Of a stretch of 64,000 nt of DNA, positions 53,829 to 62,943 are shown piece after piece. The position numbers and the translations under genes are program-made. Under the pieces are notes generated by a model. The model did not search any database, was not told the origin of the DNA, and was given only the letters and a program-made list of their open reading frames with translations. The DNA comes from Gammaproteobacteria bacterium (GTDB lineage: Bacteria; Pseudomonadota; Gammaproteobacteria; HK1), in the NCBI GenBank assembly GCA_012103455.1, contig WLWT01000001.1:434001-498000 (forward strand), in the 5' to 3' direction. Every line of letters begins with the position of its first letter. The first letter of the stretch is position 1.

Positions 53829-54326
53829 TCAAGAACCTTTCTTTACAAGATCCAGATAGCGGTTATGGCTGCGTACGACCTTGGGTTTACCTTTTATAAG
53901 CCGAATATACATCTTACTTTCGATCAACGATTCCGTCATTTGAATTCGGTTCTTCCAGGAAGAACGGGTTGTATACTCTAGCGTTGCCGCTTCCTTGCTC
54001 GGTTCCAAAGTAATTTTCATGCTCAGAATTTCATACTCGTGCTTTACCCGCAGCCCCAAAACCGTCTTCAAATCTTTACGCAATTCCTCCACGCCCATAG
54101 TCTTTGAGTCAAAATCGCCTGTTTTGAGTTGGTCTGGAACCTCCCATGAAATCTCCGCGTCCGGCGAGTAATAACTGAGCATCTTGTCAAAATCACGGCG
54201 CTCGTGGGCCGCAACAATCCGGTCGAACAACGCTTCCACGGAGTCTTCGGTCAACACGTCCGCCGCGCCGGCTGGCAGGGTTAGCCACAACAAGCACACG
54301 GATAGCCAAATACGAATAAGCTGCAT
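53829..54326 (-). CDS. Exported NTF2-like (SnoaL-type) protein
   Basis: About 165 residues. Signal peptide MQLIRIWLSVCLLWLTLPAGA (cleaved near AGA-AD), then SVEALFDRIVAAHERRDFDKMLSYYSPDAEISWEV, typical of the NTF2/SnoaL fold (helix, then Y-x-x-D-A-x-I/V). A run of beta strands with RIQMTESLIESKMYIRLIKGKPKVVRSHNRYLDL follows. It probably binds or turns over a small molecule in the periplasm; no catalytic residues can be named. I chose ATG 54326 over 54338 because it directly starts the signal peptide and GAGAAG precedes it. Confidence 0.75.
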   Translation of the reverse strand: MQLIRIWLSVCLLWLTLPAGAADVLTEDSVEALFDRIVAAHERRDFDKMLSYYSPDAEISWEVPDQLKTGDFDSKTMGVEELRKDLKTVLGLRVKHEYEILSMKITLEPSKEAATLEYTTRSSWKNRIQMTESLIESKMYIRLIKGKPKVVRSHNRYLDLVKKGS

Positions 54327-54453
54327 CTTCTCTTCCAAGACGAGCTGAAGGGGGAGGAGATAACACGAGGAAACATCCTATTTGATGGCGACTCCCTGTC
54401 AAACAAAATCACGTTTCGCTACATTTCCCGCTCCTCTAGCATTTCTTCCGGTC

Positions 54454-54468
54454 ATTTTTAGAGGTGCC
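54454..54468. repeat. Solitary MITE terminus
   Basis: ATTTTTAGAGGTGCC matches the inner-to-outer end of the MITEs and the IS5-type remnant, but no partner end or MITE interior is seen nearby. It could be left by a deletion. It lies 17 bases before the start of the hydrolase remnant. Confidence 0.5.
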
Positions 54469-54484
54469 TTTTAGCGGGCTTTAT

Positions 54485-54967
54485 ATGTCTACCATGCCAC
54501 TAACGTGTGTGCTCCTACCTGGCTTGGATGGCACGGGCCAATTGTTTAGCCGCATGATTCCCCGCCTCTCTCAACACTTCAATGTGTCAACAATTCGCTA
54601 CCCGCCGGGTACGAAGTACAGTTACGACGAGACGGCGCAATAGGTTCTGCCTCGATTGCCGGGCAAATCGTACTACTTATTCGCCGAATCGTTCTCCGGG
54701 CCTGTAGCACTACGAGTGGCGCAGGCCCTGCCACTGCAATTGCAAGCAGTGGTACTTCACGCCAGCTTCGCCTCCGCGCCAAGACCAGTTCTGGCGCGGC
54801 TTCTTGGTCCCCGTTTGATGGGCCCCCATTTAGGCGACTGGTGTAGCAAACTCCCGTTGCCAAACTGGCTCTTACGGCTCGCCGCCCGCCATGATGGCCC
54901 GCACTTTCTCTGCCGAGCGATGCCGGCACAGTGTGCTCAGATGTTAAGCGAGCTATTGGGCGAATAG
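54485..54967 (+). pseudogene. Alpha/beta hydrolase with in-frame amber codon and missing C-terminus
   Basis: ATG 54485 begins MSTMPLTCVLLPGLDGTGQLFSRMI (oxyanion segment L-P-G-x-x-G-x). After YSYDETAQ comes TAG (about 54641), then in the same frame VLPRLPGKSYYLFAESFSGPVALRVA with the nucleophile elbow S-F-S-G, and LQAVVLHASFASAP. It ends at LSELLGE without the Asp and His of the triad. Two lesions make it a pseudogene. Confidence 0.72.
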
Positions 54968-55020
54968 GCTGTTTAACGGATTCCATCGAACCTATAATCC
55001 AGCATCCGTCTCTAGCCCCA

Positions 55021-55662
55021 ATGCGCACGGCAGCGATGCATAAATCCGTCGAACAAAGCCATTCCGCCGCCGATAAGCCGCTTGGTTTTCAGCCCTTTAG
55101 AGCCGAACTAATCGATGCGCTGGCTACTGTACTCAAAGGCAGTTGGGGCAGTAGCTGCTGGTGCATGTATCCACGGCTCTCGGACAAACAGATCCGGGCA
55201 CTGCCGGGCGAAGGTTCAGCCGGAGCCCGTAAGCGCCAAGCTATGTTGAAGCTGGCAAACCGCAAGTGGGCCCCTGGTCTCGTCGCATTTCAAGGCGAGG
55301 AACCCATAGGCTGGATAGCGGTGGCACCAAGGGCGGAATATGGCCGAATCACCCACTCAAGAGCGACGCCGCCCGTGGACAACACTGGCGTGTGGGTAAT
55401 CCCCTGTATCACGGTGCGCAAAACGGCCCGGGGTCAAGGCGCCGCCGTCGCGCTGATCCGGGCGGCGGTGGATTACGCCAAGCGCCATGGCGCTCCTTGC
55501 GTGGAAGCCTATCCACGTGCGGGTAATGAGCGGACTCAGGCGGACAATGTGTATTTCGGTACCGAAGCACTCTTCGCCAAGGCGGGATTTCACCTCGTGC
55601 GCCCGCCACTGGAGGGACTGCCGCGTAACTGGTTGAAACGGGTCACGATGCGCTCGAACTAA
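55021..55662 (+). CDS. GNAT family acetyltransferase
   Basis: About 213 residues. GSSCWCMYPRL (about 42-52) and KWAPGLVAFQGEEPIGWIAVAPRAEY (about 81-106) lead into the acetyl-CoA site VWVIPCITVRKTARGQGAAVALIRAAVDYAK (R-x-x-G-x-G/A, about 122-152), then ALFAKAGFHLVRPPL, where a Gly-Phe precedes the last strand as usual in GNAT. The target is unknown; the N-terminal C-W-C-M motif occurs in a subgroup annotated only as GNAT. Start is ATG 55021, or 55036. It follows the hydrolase remnant. Confidence 0.82.
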   Translation: MRTAAMHKSVEQSHSAADKPLGFQPFRAELIDALATVLKGSWGSSCWCMYPRLSDKQIRALPGEGSAGARKRQAMLKLANRKWAPGLVAFQGEEPIGWIAVAPRAEYGRITHSRATPPVDNTGVWVIPCITVRKTARGQGAAVALIRAAVDYAKRHGAPCVEAYPRAGNERTQADNVYFGTEALFAKAGFHLVRPPLEGLPRNWLKRVTMRSN

Positions 55663-55666
55663 AACG

Positions 55667-55962
55667 TTAGCGCACCCAACCAGTACGCTCCCATCGCACT
55701 TGGCCGCCGCTATAGCTGAAGGGCACCCACAAGGCGCGGCCATATACAAGGCGTCGTGTTTGATCGTTCCCCAGCTGCGGCTGTCCGCGCTATTACCGCG
55801 GTTGTCGCCGAGCACGAAATAGTGCCCGCGCGGCAGCCGCCAAATAGCATCCTTCCTGAGCACCACCCTAAACCCCAGCGACATGCTGTGGGAACTGGCG
55901 GAAAAAGGCTGCAAACCGGGCAACAACGCAACTATGCCTAGCATGTTAAGGAGCGAACCCAT
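55667..55962 (-). pseudogene. Type I signal peptidase remnant
   Basis: IWRLPRGHYFVLGDNRGNSADSRSWG contains boxes D/E of leader peptidase (G-D-N-R-x-N-S-x-D-S-R). The frame then changes: LVYGRALWVPFSYSGGQVRWERTGWVR is the C-terminal tail expected after it. The membrane anchor and the catalytic Ser and Lys boxes are absent; the 5' part (MGSLLNMLGIVALLP) is unrelated or strongly changed. Whether an intact lepB exists elsewhere cannot be seen here. Confidence 0.68.
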
Positions 55963-55970
55963 AGCAGGAA

Positions 55971-58896
55971 TTAGTTGAGCGGCGTCACTACGACGATGCG
56001 TACCGCATCCAAATCGAGCCGCAGTCCGTCCAATGCCGCCAATACCTCCGCTTTATCCTCCCGCAAGTGAGCGATCTCTTCAGAGCCCACGGCGGGATTG
56101 ACCGCCGCTAACGCCTGTAACCGGGCGATTTCCTCGTCGTAAACCGCCCGCGCACTGCCAATGGCGGCTTCCTTTAGCCGCGTGCAACGGGGCGCCGCCA
56201 ATGCTTCGGCCCGCTCCACCAGGCCGTTGATCCGAGCCCTCGCATGTTTGACCAACTCATGGGCATTGCGGGCCGGCACACTGCGAATGATCTGGGCCAA
56301 GCCTGTCTCACTCAAAGCACTAGAGAAGTCCCGGCCTTTTTCATCGCACACAAAGCGTAACGCTGCGGCCTCAAAGAACCGCTGAACCCGCAGCGCCCGG
56401 CGCGCCGGACAATGAGCGGCGAAGCGAGCTTCGATCAACAAGGTACCCGGCGGCAACCCCTTGAGCGCCGCCGTCGCGAACGCCGTGTTGCCAGCCCCGC
56501 TATCGATAAGACCATCCATGGCCCCCTGCACCAAGGGATGCTCCCAGGTAAGAAAATGAAAATCTTCTCTCTGCAAGGCCTCAGTGCGGCTGAAGGTGCC
56601 CGTCATACCGTCTTCGGGCAACCCGGGCAACGAATGATTCAGCATGTGCTCGCCCGGTTTCAAAATCACACTATTGGCGTCATTGTGCTCCTGCTCCACC
56701 CCGAAGTGATTCATGAGTTGTTCCAAATGCCCTGCCAGTTCCGGCGCTTTCTGCTCATCCAAGATTTCACCGATCACCTCATCAGCCTTCGCGGAACGGC
56801 ATGAATTCATTTCTATGAGCCGATCCCGACCAGCGCTAAGAGCAGCATTGAGCACATTTTTTCGGGCGGCGGTCTCGGCCAACAAGGTCTCAAAGGCTTG
56901 CTCCCCATGGCCATCTGCCGCTAAGCATTCATCCAGTCTATCGGCGAACTCTTCCATCATGCGCTCGCCGATGGCACACGGGTGTTCGAACGCATCCAGA
57001 CCTTGGTGATACCAGCGCAGCAAACGCGCTGCCGCGCTGCCCTGGGCCACGGGCACATGAATGCGCACGTCCCGGATCTGACCGATGCGGTCCAGCCGCC
57101 CAATACGTTGCTCCAAGACTGCCGGCGAGCGGGGCAGATCGAACAGCACCAAATCGTGGGAGAACTGAAAATTGCGTCCCTCGCTGCCTATCTCCGAACA
57201 CACCAACACTTGGGCGCCCCCTTCGGACTCGGCGAAATACGCCGCCGCCCTATCTCTTGCTACCAGATCGGCCCCGGCATGGAACAACGCGCTACGCACT
57301 CCTAAGCGCAAACGCAGGTGCTCATCCAACTCACGGGCACACTGATCGCGCCTGCAGATGAGCAGGATCTTACGCTCACGGTGCGCCGCCAAAAAATCAG
57401 CCAACCAGGACACGCGGGGGTCGCGCGACAACCAATCCGGCCCCAGCCACACTTCCGGCGTCAATTGTTGCTCGATGGGTGTGCCGGACGCCGGCAGCGC
57501 CTCGCCTCTTATCTGATCATAGGTTGTCCGATTATGCACGGTGTGATCATGCGTAAACTGAGCGTAAGCGGGCAGCTCGTGGACCATCAGCACACGGGCC
57601 GGAAATCCGCCCACGGTGGCGCGGGTATTGCGAAACAGCACCCGGCCGGTACCGTGCCGATCCAACAATTGCGCCGCCAAGCTAGATGCCGCGACACGAA
57701 GCGCCTCACCATCGGCTTGCGCCGCCAGCGCATCCACCGCGTCATCGCCCAGCAGCTCAGCGGCCTGAGCGCGCGCAGCCGTATCCAGCTCACTGCTGTG
57801 CGTAAGACGCAAGAGGCGATCGACCAGAGCGCTTAACGGCTTGTAGCTCTGTTCGGCTTGAACAAACGCCTCCAAGTCGTAATAACGTTGCGGATCGAGC
57901 AAGCGCAAGCGGGCGAAGTGCGCCTCCACTCCGAGTTGTTCAGGTGTCGCGGTCAAGAGCAGCACCGAGGGTACCGCTGCCGCCAACTGCTCTAGCGCCA
58001 CATACGCCTCGCTGGCGGCATCGGGCCGCCAACGCAGATGATGCGCTTCATCTACCACCAAAGTATCCCAACCGGCCGCCAACGCTTGCTCCAGCCGGGC
58101 CTCGTTACCGCACAGCAATGACAGCGGCGTCAATACCAACTGCGCTGCTTCAAAAGGATTAGCGCTACCGGAAGTCTCCAAAGCGGTACACCGTTCCCCG
58201 TCGATGATGGTGAAATGCAATGAGAAGCGCCGCAGCATCTCCACCAGCCATTGGTGGATCAGCGCATCCGGTAACAACACCAATACACGGCGGGCCTGAC
58301 CCATCAGGACTTGCTGATGCACGATAAGGCCCGCCTCGACGGTCTTACCTAAACCCACTTCATCGGCCAGCAATACCCTAGGTGCGTGCCGCCTGGCCAC
58401 CTCATGGGCAATGTAGAGCTGGTGGGGCAGCAACCGCACCCGTGGCCCTAACAAACCGTAAACGCCACTGGCCCGGTGCCGGTGGCGGTATGACAGAGTA
58501 GCGGCACGCAGATCGAAGAGGACGTTGCGATCGATTTGCCCGGCGAACAGCCGATCCACCGGCCCTAAAAAACGTACGGCGCAATCCAGTTCCAACTCGG
58601 GGATGAGCACCGTAGCGCCATCCTCACCGGTACCGTGATAGAACATGAGGCCAGCGCGCTCTTCACAGTGGGAAATCGAGAAACGCAGCCCATCAATGGT
58701 CTCCGCCCTGTCGCCCACGGCGTAGCGCACCCGGCCTAGGGGCGCGTTGTCTACCGCATAGGTGCGCCGCTCGGCCGCCGCCGGAAAACTAACCTCCACG
58801 TGCCGGCCCTCGACTTGCGACAACCACGCCCAAACCGAGTTCCGTTTCAGTCGCGCTCACCCAGCGTTGTCCGGACACGAAGTGCGTATCGTTCAT
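55971..58896 (-). pseudogene. rapA: RapA (HepA) RNA-polymerase recycling ATPase, frameshifted near the N-terminus
   Basis: The long frame (55971-58823, 950 residues) has the Swi2/Snf2 helicase motifs LADEVGLGKTVEAGLI (I), VVDEAHHLRW (II, D-E-A-H), LLLTATPEQLG (III), and in the second half CSEIGSEGRNFQF and LEQRIGRLDRIGQ (VI), plus the RapA C-terminal domain. Its first residues, SQVEGRHVEVSF, correspond to about residue 28 of RapA. The true start lies upstream in another frame: ATG 58896 encodes MNDTHFVSGQRWVSATETELGLG, the exact RapA N-terminus. One base change near 58820 separates them. A shortened protein could still begin at TTG 58823, but it would lack the first Tudor-like strand. RapA releases stalled RNA polymerase. 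Confidence 0.85.
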
Positions 58897-59031
58897 CGAG
58901 TATGTATCAAACCACTAGTACAAGCGGGCGCAACCATACCCGAGTTGAGGGCGGTAACGCAGCAGTTCGGAAAAAAGTCTGCCGATCAGTGCTTAAAATA
59001 GCTCATTCGGCATGCATTCAAAGCAGAGAAA

Positions 59032-59718
59032 ATGGCGGCTATAGTACTTATTCACGGCGCCTATCAAGGCGGTTGGATCTGGCGTCCCACGGCACGTTTG
59101 CTGCGCCGGCAAGGCTACGATGTATACGCGCCCACCCTGGACGGCTGCGCCGAGCGGGCCCATCAATTAAGGCCCGGCATCACCAATCATTCCCACGCCG
59201 AAGAACTCGCCTCATTGCTCGAATTCGAGGATCTACGCGACGTCACCCTGGTCGGCACCAGCACCGGCGGCATGGTCCTCACCCGGTTGGCGGAACTGAC
59301 CCGGGAGCGGATCGCCCGTTTGGTTTTGGCCGACGCTCTAGCGTTGATGAACGACGAGCGGCTGGCCGACATCGTGACCCGGCACAACCCGGTCACCAAC
59401 GAGGTGGGTACCGGACCTACACGCGATGATGCCCGCGATCGCCTGTTCGCCGAACTGGACGAAAAAACCCGTGACTGGGCGTTGGAACGCTATACCTTGC
59501 ATCCCATCGCCGTGATGCACAGCGCGGTACAACTCGATTCATTCTGGGAGCAATCATGGCAGGCCCGCGTCATCTGGTGTAAGCACAGCGCCAATCCGCC
59601 GCGGGCCCATCAAGAACGAGCGGCGCGCAAATTAAATGCCGACTGGCACGAGTTGGACAGCGGCCACTATCCGATGCTGCAAACGCCCGCGGCGTTAGCT
59701 AAACTAATTTCTAACTGA
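59032..59718 (+). CDS. Alpha/beta hydrolase (esterase-like)
   Basis: 228 residues, close to the salicylate-esterase/hydroxynitrile-lyase-like size class. IVLIHGAYQGGWIWRPTARLLRRQGYDVYAPTLDG holds the H-G-A oxyanion region, VTLVGTSTGGMVLTRLAE the nucleophile Ser (G-x-S-x-G, about 77), and DWHELDSGHYPMLQTPAAL the catalytic His (about 214). The Asp is probably in the CKHSANPP/VIWCKHS region or absent. It is cytoplasmic. Start ATG 59032 with AGAGAA before it. It is divergent from rapA and apparently monocistronic; 59719-59929 holds nothing recognisable. Confidence 0.83.
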   Translation: MAAIVLIHGAYQGGWIWRPTARLLRRQGYDVYAPTLDGCAERAHQLRPGITNHSHAEELASLLEFEDLRDVTLVGTSTGGMVLTRLAELTRERIARLVLADALALMNDERLADIVTRHNPVTNEVGTGPTRDDARDRLFAELDEKTRDWALERYTLHPIAVMHSAVQLDSFWEQSWQARVIWCKHSANPPRAHQERAARKLNADWHELDSGHYPMLQTPAALAKLISN

Positions 59719-59929
59719 GCGGCCCCACGGCCGGCGTCACTCCCCCCGGTGGCTGCATGCGGTAAGCGCCCCCGGTGCAATGTGCTGAAAGTGCAATACG
59801 TTGCCTGCGTTATCGCCTTCGGTTGTTTTCTCTTCGGCCAAGACGACGTGGCGATTTACGATGGATCGTGGAGCGAGTGGGGCGCACGGCGCGATACGCT
59901 GGTGGCAACAGGCACTTAGCCGGTCATAT

Positions 59930-60069
59930 GGGCGCCTCTAAAAATAGTCATTGTTTCGTGAGTGCAAGGAAGCACCGCGCGCAGAACCGCAGTGTATAGG
60001 TCATACATGAGGATTCGAGCACGGCGCTGACGCCGCAATCGCGGAAAAAGTGCATTTTTAGAGGTGCCC
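59930..60069 (-). mobile_element. MITE family A, copy A10 (140 bp, reverse orientation)
   Basis: Ends GGGCGCCTCTAAAAAT and ATTTTTAGAGGTGCCC, flanks ATAT and ATAC (near duplication). It lies just before the radical SAM locus and could influence its promoter. Confidence 0.93.
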
Positions 60070-60141
60070 ATACGTTGGTTTTCAAAGGAACCTCGCAACA
60101 ATACACTGGACGATAAGCAGGCGGGACGGAGGCCGATTCTG

Positions 60142-60396
60142 ATGACCACCGGCAGCCAGGATGCTGTCGCCCAAGCTAGAGGACCAAGGCTAGAGGGATG
60201 TATTCACGCGCTGTCATCAGCCTATCTAAAGCCCCTCTACCTACGCAGCCCCGAGCGGGCGCCCATAGCTAAGCGTTACAACGATTACTATTCCTATAAT
60301 GATGGACTTTGGTTTATTATCGAGCAATCGAGTAACTGCCCACCGCCGTCACCATCAAGGACTAAAGCGCAGCGCGTTCAGGAGGTTTGGACATGA
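60142..60396 (+). CDS. Small ORF overlapping the radical SAM gene, candidate peptide substrate
   Basis: 84 residues from ATG 60142 with GGAGG 9 nt upstream. Its TGA overlaps the ATG of the radical SAM gene (ATGA). No homology that I know. The middle is rich in Tyr and small residues (KRYNDYYSYNDGLWF), with one Cys in each half (LEGCIH, SSNCPPPSPS). There is no signal peptide. Translational coupling to a RiPP-type maturase makes it a candidate precursor or accessory peptide, but it lacks a leader typical of known precursors (nitrile-hydratase or Nif11 type). It may be a chance frame. Confidence 0.4.
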   Translation: MTTGSQDAVAQARGPRLEGCIHALSSAYLKPLYLRSPERAPIAKRYNDYYSYNDGLWFIIEQSSNCPPPSPSRTKAQRVQEVWT

Positions 60397-62426
60397 CGAG
60401 GATCTCTACACTTCACCCGCAACGCCCGGGGGGCCCTGCGGTCACGCTCGTTACAATGCCGTTTGCGGAATTGGCGACGCCGTCGGTCGCTATTGGCATC
60501 CTCAAAGCCGCGCTCGACCAAGACGGGATCAGGACAGAAGCGGTCGAAGGGCAAATCTTGTTCTCCGAGCGCATTGGCCCCGGCGCGTACAGCTCGATGA
60601 AAGGCGGCCTCACGCTCTTGGTTGGCGATTGGTTGTTCTCCAAGGTTGCGTTTCCGGAATTCTGCCCTGATGACAGCGTGTACCTGGAACATGTTGGCGC
60701 AACATTGCGCCCCAACGATCCGCAACGCCTGAGCGAAGATCTATACGCGATGCGCGCGGAGGCAGCCGCTTTTGTCGATGATCTCGCGCAGCGCATCGTG
60801 GGCGGCCAACCGGACATTGTAGCGTGCACCTCGGTATTCCAGCAGCACTGTGCGTCCCTCGCGCTGCTGCGGCGGGTGAAAGAGCTGTCGCCACCGGTAT
60901 TGACCATGATCGGTGGCTCGAACTGCGAGTCCGAAATGGGTAAGGCGGCACTAGTCAACTTCGAATGGCTCGATGTGGTGGTCTCGGGCGACGCAGACGA
61001 ATTGATTGCCCCCCTATGCCGCTCTTTGTTCGACTATGGGCCAGACCTACCGGCCGAGGATTTACCGCTAGGGGTTTTTGCACACGATCACCGGCGGCGC
61101 TGGCGGGCTGGCGAAGCTCTGCCGGTTACGCGCCGGGTACTGCGCGAAATGGACCTTTCGCCAGTGCCCGACTATGACGCCTACTTCGATACCTTGCGCG
61201 CCTCACCGGCGAATTCGGTCATATTCCCCGGGCTGCCGATCGAGACCTCGCGCGGGTGTTGGTGGGGCCAGAAAACCCATTGCACGTTCTGTGGAATTGA
61301 GACCGGCAGCATGAAGTTTCGGTCCAAGTCAGCCGATCGAGTCATGAGCGAGTTGGACCAATTAGTCAGCCGGTATCATGTGCCTCGGATCAAAACAGTT
61401 GATCTGATACTTGACGTGAACTACTTCAAGGACCTGATCCCGCGCCTCGCAAAAGAGGCGCACGGGTACAAGATCTTTTACGAAGTCAAGGCCAACCTCT
61501 CCCGCGAGCGTATGCAAGCGCTGCGTGATGCCGGAGTGCTGTGGGTGCAACCCGGTATCGAGTCGCTGCACGACGAGGCACTTGCCCGGATCCGCAAAGG
61601 CACCACTGCTGCAATCAATGTCCAATCGCTCAAATGGGCTCGAGAGCAAGGCATCTGGGTGATCTGGAGCATCCTCACCGAGGTGCCCGGCGAACGCGTC
61701 CAGTGGTACAAAGAGATGGCTCAGTTGGCCCGGTTGCTGACCCACCTGCAACCGCCCATGCCTTGGAATGCTATCGCCTATCACCGTTTCAGCCCGTATC
61801 ACAGCGCACCCGAGAGCTTTGGGCTCGAGTTAACGGCGGCGTGGATGTACTACTTCATCTATCCTCTTGACGTAGATGCGATGCAAGATTTGGCTTACGA
61901 GTTTCAGGACGTTAGCGGCTTGGAACTACCCGCCGGCACGCCGCCCCCTGTTAAACCCTTTGTTCTCGATCGGGACCTACCGGACGAGGCGATTGATCTG
62001 CTCGATGCCATATCGCAGTGGAGAGCGCATTTCTTCTCGTCAACACCGTCCGTCATGACGCTGGAAGACCGCGGGGATTGCGCCACCATTCGTGACACCA
62101 GGCCATGCGCTCCCGCGAACATTATCGAATTGACGGGAAACGCTTATCGCGTCTATCGAAGTTGCGAGGGAGCCCGAACACGTAAAGCAATATTGCGAGA
62201 TCTCGCCTCAGTGTCGGTTGGTGAAAAAGAACTGGATGAGATACTCGATGATCTGGTGGAAAGAAAGTTGCTGGCAGCACTAAGCGGGCGATACATCGCA
62301 TTAGCCATCTGCGGCGAACCCCGTGCTCTCCCCGACAACCGAGAGTACCCTGAAGGAACCGTGGTAGCTCAATACGATGAAATCATCACCGCCAGTAGTC
62401 TGGCGGACACAACTGCCGTCGCATAA
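60393..62426 (+). CDS. Cobalamin-binding radical SAM protein of the RiPP maturase type
   Basis: 677 residues. The N-terminal B12-binding-like domain (about 10-230) has VTLVTMPFAELATPSVAIGILKAAL and MIGGSNCESEMGKAALVNFEWLDVVVSGDADELI. The radical SAM domain (about 270-500) has TSRGCWWGQKTHCTFCGIE, an unusual C-x7-C-x2-C [4Fe-4S] motif, then VDLILDVNYFKDLI and VQPGIESLHDEAL. The C-terminal 80 residues (NIIELTGNAYRVYRSCEGARTRKAILRDL) resemble the PqqD-like/RRE segment of this group. The pattern fits 'RiPP maturation radical SAM protein 1'. Such enzymes modify ribosomal peptides, often by C-methylation. AGGAGG lies 7 nt before ATG 60393. The gene faces a trypsin-like protease gene, and its last 165 bases lie in a tandem duplication. 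Confidence 0.87.
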   Translation: MTRISTLHPQRPGGPAVTLVTMPFAELATPSVAIGILKAALDQDGIRTEAVEGQILFSERIGPGAYSSMKGGLTLLVGDWLFSKVAFPEFCPDDSVYLEHVGATLRPNDPQRLSEDLYAMRAEAAAFVDDLAQRIVGGQPDIVACTSVFQQHCASLALLRRVKELSPPVLTMIGGSNCESEMGKAALVNFEWLDVVVSGDADELIAPLCRSLFDYGPDLPAEDLPLGVFAHDHRRRWRAGEALPVTRRVLREMDLSPVPDYDAYFDTLRASPANSVIFPGLPIETSRGCWWGQKTHCTFCGIETGSMKFRSKSADRVMSELDQLVSRYHVPRIKTVDLILDVNYFKDLIPRLAKEAHGYKIFYEVKANLSRERMQALRDAGVLWVQPGIESLHDEALARIRKGTTAAINVQSLKWAREQGIWVIWSILTEVPGERVQWYKEMAQLARLLTHLQPPMPWNAIAYHRFSPYHSAPESFGLELTAAWMYYFIYPLDVDAMQDLAYEFQDVSGLELPAGTPPPVKPFVLDRDLPDEAIDLLDAISQWRAHFFSSTPSVMTLEDRGDCATIRDTRPCAPANIIELTGNAYRVYRSCEGARTRKAILRDLASVSVGEKELDEILDDLVERKLLAALSGRYIALAICGEPRALPDNREYPEGTVVAQYDEIITASSLADTTAVA

Positions 62427-62433
62427 TCCATTT

Positions 62434-62712
62434 GAAGCGCGCCGGATGACTTAACCGCCAGGTGTTGATCTGGCCGCTTTCAATGACCCGGGTTGGCACG
62501 GATTTTGGCTTTCCGCCGCGCACGATCGGCAATGTCGATGGAATGCGGTCTTCAGAGGCTACATCCATCTTTCGCTCAACGTAGACCGCGGCGGCTTGCC
62601 CTTTGGCATTGGAACCATCCGCCGCATCCACCATGCCAAAACCCATTACATTGGGCAAAGCGGACAAGCGTTGTTCGTGTTCATCCAACGCGTTTTGGCA
62701 ATTGGATCCATC
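62434..62712 (-). pseudogene. C-terminal fragment of the protease gene (duplication copy 1)
   Basis: Encodes ALPNVMGFGMVDAADGSNAKGQAAAVYVERKMDVASEDR and KPKSVPTRVIESGQI, about 85% identical to the C-terminus of the protease at 62944-64000. A one-base difference near the end changes its last residues. It has no protease core and no start of its own. Confidence 0.85.
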
Positions 62713-62714
62713 AG

Positions 62715-62920
62715 AAGAAAGTCGCTGGCAGCATTAGGCGATCGATAACATCGCGCGATCGATACATCACGTTAGTCATCTGCGGTGAACCCCGTCCCCT
62801 CGCTCTCCCCGGCAACCGAGAATATCCTGAGGCGAGAGTACCCTGAGGGAACCGTGGTAGCTCAATACGACGAAGTTATCACCGCCAGTAGTCCGGCGGG
62901 AACAACTGCCATCGCATAAT
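62715..62920 (+). pseudogene. 3' fragment of the radical SAM gene (duplication copy 2)
   Basis: Repeats the last codons of the maturase (KSLAAL, then ICGEP, EGTVVAQYDEVITASS, TTAIA and a stop) with several indels. No start or conserved domain. Confidence 0.85.
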
Positions 62921-62943
62921 CCATTTGAAGCGCGCCGGATGAC

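Noticed and set aside
1974..60069. MITE A copies as integron attC sites or a CRISPR-like array
   Set aside because: Copies are dispersed and in both orientations. They have target duplications and transposon-type ends and lack attC core sites or regular spacers.
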